NCBI GenBank assembly: GCA_013694495.1
Contig: JACDCH010000514.1
Location: 1-8,306, forward strand
From: Acidimicrobiia bacterium
GTDB lineage: Bacteria; Actinomycetota; Acidimicrobiia; Acidimicrobiales; JACDCH01
Length of the DNA: 8,306 nt
Reading direction: 5' to 3'
Both the position numbers and the translations under genes were made by a program. The notes beneath the pieces were generated by a model. That model did no database searches and was not told the origin of the DNA. It saw nothing but the letters and a program-made list of their open reading frames with translations. Positions 6,471 to 8,306 of this stretch are shown here, piece after piece (within the stretch, counting starts at the first letter, position 1; every line of letters begins with the position of its first letter).

Positions 6471-7421
6471 GTGGCGCCCGAGCGTTCCTCGCAGCGGTTG
6501 TCCCGCCTGCTGAACCTCGTCGCCGCGCTCACGGAGACCCACCTCCCGCTCACCGCCCGGCAGATCCGCGAGAAGGTCGATGGCGACTACGGCGACAACG
6601 ACGCCAGCTTCCGCCGCCAGTTCGAGCGGGACAAGAAGGAGCTGCGCGAGCTCGGCATCGACATCGTGGTCGAGGAGGTCGTCGACGACGAAGGGCCCGA
6701 GGCCGGCTACCGCGTGCCCCGCAGCCAGTACGCCCTGCGCCTGCCCGACCTCGACGCCGACGAGGCCGCCGCCCTGCAGCTGGCCGCCTCGCTGGTCCGG
6801 CTGGACGGCACCCAGGGCGGCGCCGCGCTGTGGAAGCTCGGCGCCGACGGCTCCGGCGACAGCGACGTGGCCGGCATCGCCGCGGTGCCCGGCCACGAGC
6901 AGCTCGGAGCGCTGTTCACCGCAGTGGCAGCCCGCCGGCCGGTGCGCTTCGGCTACCGGGGGGCGACCCGCTCGGTCGACCCGTTCCGCCTCGATTTCGC
7001 CCGGGGCCGCTGGTACCTGCTGGCGCTCGACCACGACCGCGGCGCGCAACGCTGGTTCCGCCTCGACCGCATGGACGGCGCCCCCGTGCTCGGGCCGGCC
7101 GGGACGGCGTCGGTCCCGCCCGAGGGCGACAACCCCTCGGTGCCCGACCCGTGGGCGCTCGGCGACGCGGAGCTCGTACGGGCCCGGGTCGCCGTCGACG
7201 CCGCGCAGGCCCCGCTCGCCCGCGCCGTGCTGGGCGATGACGCGGTGGTGGAGGAGGCCCCGGACGGCGCGATCGTCGTCGAGCTCGACGTGAGCCACCG
7301 CGACGGCTTCCGCTCCTTCGTGCTCGGTTTCCTCGAGCACGCGGAGGTGCTCGAGCCGCCCGAGCTCCGGGCCGAGGTCGTGGGCTGGTTGACGGCCATG
7401 GCCGCCGGGGACGGGGCATGA
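6471..7421 (+). CDS. pafB: PafB, WYL-domain subunit of the PafBC DNA-damage response activator
   Basis: PafB pairs with PafC to activate promoters of DNA-repair genes independently of RecA/LexA; the WYL domains are thought to sense a nucleic-acid ligand formed on damage. The product has 316 residues, close to the usual size. Residues 9-66 form the N-terminal winged helix-turn-helix, with the PafB-typical block RLLNLVAALTETHLPLTA (12-29) and FRRQFERDKKELRELGI (47-63). The WYL domain spans about 144-203, with YRG...VDPFRL and RWYLLALD (180-187) containing W181-Y182-L183. The C-terminal WCX-type region is about 232-310. The GTG at 6471 is chosen because family homology begins here and a -10 box is correctly placed for leaderless transcription; a longer frame from the ATG at 6393 adds Arg/Pro-rich sequence and overlaps the promoter. 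Its stop overlaps pafC in ATGA, implying one operon and coupled translation. Confidence 0.94.
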   Translation: MAPERSSQRLSRLLNLVAALTETHLPLTARQIREKVDGDYGDNDASFRRQFERDKKELRELGIDIVVEEVVDDEGPEAGYRVPRSQYALRLPDLDADEAAALQLAASLVRLDGTQGGAALWKLGADGSGDSDVAGIAAVPGHEQLGALFTAVAARRPVRFGYRGATRSVDPFRLDFARGRWYLLALDHDRGAQRWFRLDRMDGAPVLGPAGTASVPPEGDNPSVPDPWALGDAELVRARVAVDAAQAPLARAVLGDDAVVEEAPDGAIVVELDVSHRDGFRSFVLGFLEHAEVLEPPELRAEVVGWLTAMAAGDGA

Positions 7422-8306
7422 GCGAGGCGCGCCGCTCCAGCGCGCCGGTGCGGATGCGCCGGGTCCTGTCGATGATCCCGTGGCTGGCCGCCAACGACGG
7501 GCCGACGGTCGACGCCGTGTGCGCCCGCTTCCGGATCAGCGAGGCGGAGCTGCGCAGCGACCTCGCTCTCCTGTCGACCTACGTGGGCGTGCCGCCGTAC
7601 ACGCCCGACCAGTTGTTCCACATCACCGTCGAGCGGGGCCGCGTGTTCGCCCGCCTGACGCCGACCTTCGACCGGCCCCTGCGCCTCACGCCCGAGGAGG
7701 GCATCGCCCTCGTCGTGGCCGGCCGCGCCTTGGGCGAGGTCGAGGGCGCCGATCCCGACGGGCCCCTGGCCCGGGCCCTCGTGAAGGTGGCGGCGGTGCT
7801 CGGGATCGATCCCGACGAGGCCACCGGGGAGGCGGGCGGGAGCGTCATCGACGTCGACCTCGGCACCGCTGCCGCCCCGACGCTGGCCCTGCTCCGCACG
7901 GCCCAGGAACGGGGCCGGCAGGTCGAGATCGACCACTACTCGCACGGCCGTGACGAACGGCAGCGGCGGGTCGTCGACCCGTGGGCGGTGGCCAACGAAG
8001 GCGGCGCCTGGTACCTCGTGGGATGGGACCACCTGCGGGCCGCCGAGCGCTCGTTCCGCATCGACCGCGTCCTCTCGGCCCGCATCCTCGAGGTCGACGC
8101 GTCGCCCGCCCCGGCCGGCCTCCGCCCCACGTTCGCGGCGGCCGACGCCGACCCCCGCGTGACCCTGCGCCTGTCGCCCGAGGCGCAGTGGGTCGTCGAG
8201 TCGTACCCCGTCGAAGGCACCCGCGACGCCGGCGACGGGCGCATCGACGTCACGATGGCGGTCAGCGGCCGCGCCTTCCTCGAACGCCTGCTCCTTCGGC
8301 TCGGCC
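7418..8306 (+). CDS. pafC: PafC, WYL-domain partner of PafB (3' end beyond the window)
   Basis: This is the second subunit of the PafBC transcription activator. The frame is open to the right edge, giving 296 residues; typical PafC proteins are a little over 300, so perhaps 20-30 residues are missing. The ATG lies in an ATGA overlap with the pafB stop. Residues 13-52 are the winged helix-turn-helix (RMRRVLSMIPWLAANDGPTV, then RISEAELRSDLALL). FDRPLRLTPEEGIAL (84-98) is the block that normally follows the DNA-binding part. The WYL domain is about 155-220, with VVDPWAV (185-191), AWYLVGWD (197-204; W198-Y199-L200) and RSFRIDRV (211-218). A C-terminal WCX-like region begins near 245. PafB and PafC are separate genes here, whereas some actinobacteria fuse them. 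An internal ATG at 7454 is a less likely start. Confidence 0.94.
   Translation, partial: MSEARRSSAPVRMRRVLSMIPWLAANDGPTVDAVCARFRISEAELRSDLALLSTYVGVPPYTPDQLFHITVERGRVFARLTPTFDRPLRLTPEEGIALVVAGRALGEVEGADPDGPLARALVKVAAVLGIDPDEATGEAGGSVIDVDLGTAAAPTLALLRTAQERGRQVEIDHYSHGRDERQRRVVDPWAVANEGGAWYLVGWDHLRAAERSFRIDRVLSARILEVDASPAPAGLRPTFAAADADPRVTLRLSPEAQWVVESYPVEGTRDAGDGRIDVTMAVSGRAFLERLLLRLG

Noticed and set aside
6345..8032. Long minus-strand open frames antisense to pafB and pafC
   Set aside because: pafB and pafC are clearly the coding strand, with WYL motifs and ATGA coupling. The antisense products show no domain or start signals.

Overview
The window is very GC-rich and reads like an actinobacterial (Actinomycetota) chromosome. 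The strongest evidence is a near-canonical pafA (Pup-protein ligase) together with a pafB-pafC pair, all part of the Pup-proteasome and DNA-damage system typical of that phylum. GTG starts, TANNNT-type -10 boxes, a probably leaderless gene, and a lipoprotein with a Thr/Glu-rich tether followed by a Cys-containing tail fit this. An Acidimicrobiia-like lineage is my guess from style only.

Layout, left to right. Positions 1-205 are a non-coding leader, possibly with the first codons of a divergent gene at the left edge. Genes 206-910 (+) and 910-3447 (+) are a translationally coupled ABC exporter of the MacB/FtsX class: an ATPase followed by a permease with two FtsX-like modules. A GC-rich hairpin (3449-3471) separates them from a convergent gene at 3496-4257 (-), an acidic secreted lipoprotein. 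A 105-base divergent region with candidate promoters on both strands leads to pafA (4363-5721, +). Nine bases after pafA is the stop of a convergent gene, 5731-6348 (-), whose product carries the calcium loop and CCxxHD active-site signature of animal/plant-type secreted phospholipase A2. A 122-base divergent region then leads to pafB (6471-7421, +), which overlaps pafC (7418 to beyond the right edge, +) by four bases.

How the parts fit. PafA attaches Pup to lysines of target proteins, marking them for the Mpa/proteasome. PafB and PafC together form a WYL-domain transcription activator of the RecA/LexA-independent DNA-damage response. In mycobacteria pafA, pafB and pafC are adjacent on one strand. 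Here an oppositely oriented phospholipase-A2-like gene splits pafA from pafBC and shares its upstream region with pafB. That gene is the most unusual item in the window. It has no visible signal peptide, it has changes in the second half of the fold, and the shared region holds a cluster of GGTGC half-sites. The ABC exporter and lipoprotein look like ordinary envelope genes of unknown substrate and role.

Every gene assignment rests on motif recognition by eye; no database search was run. Promoter and operator calls are low-confidence pattern matches.
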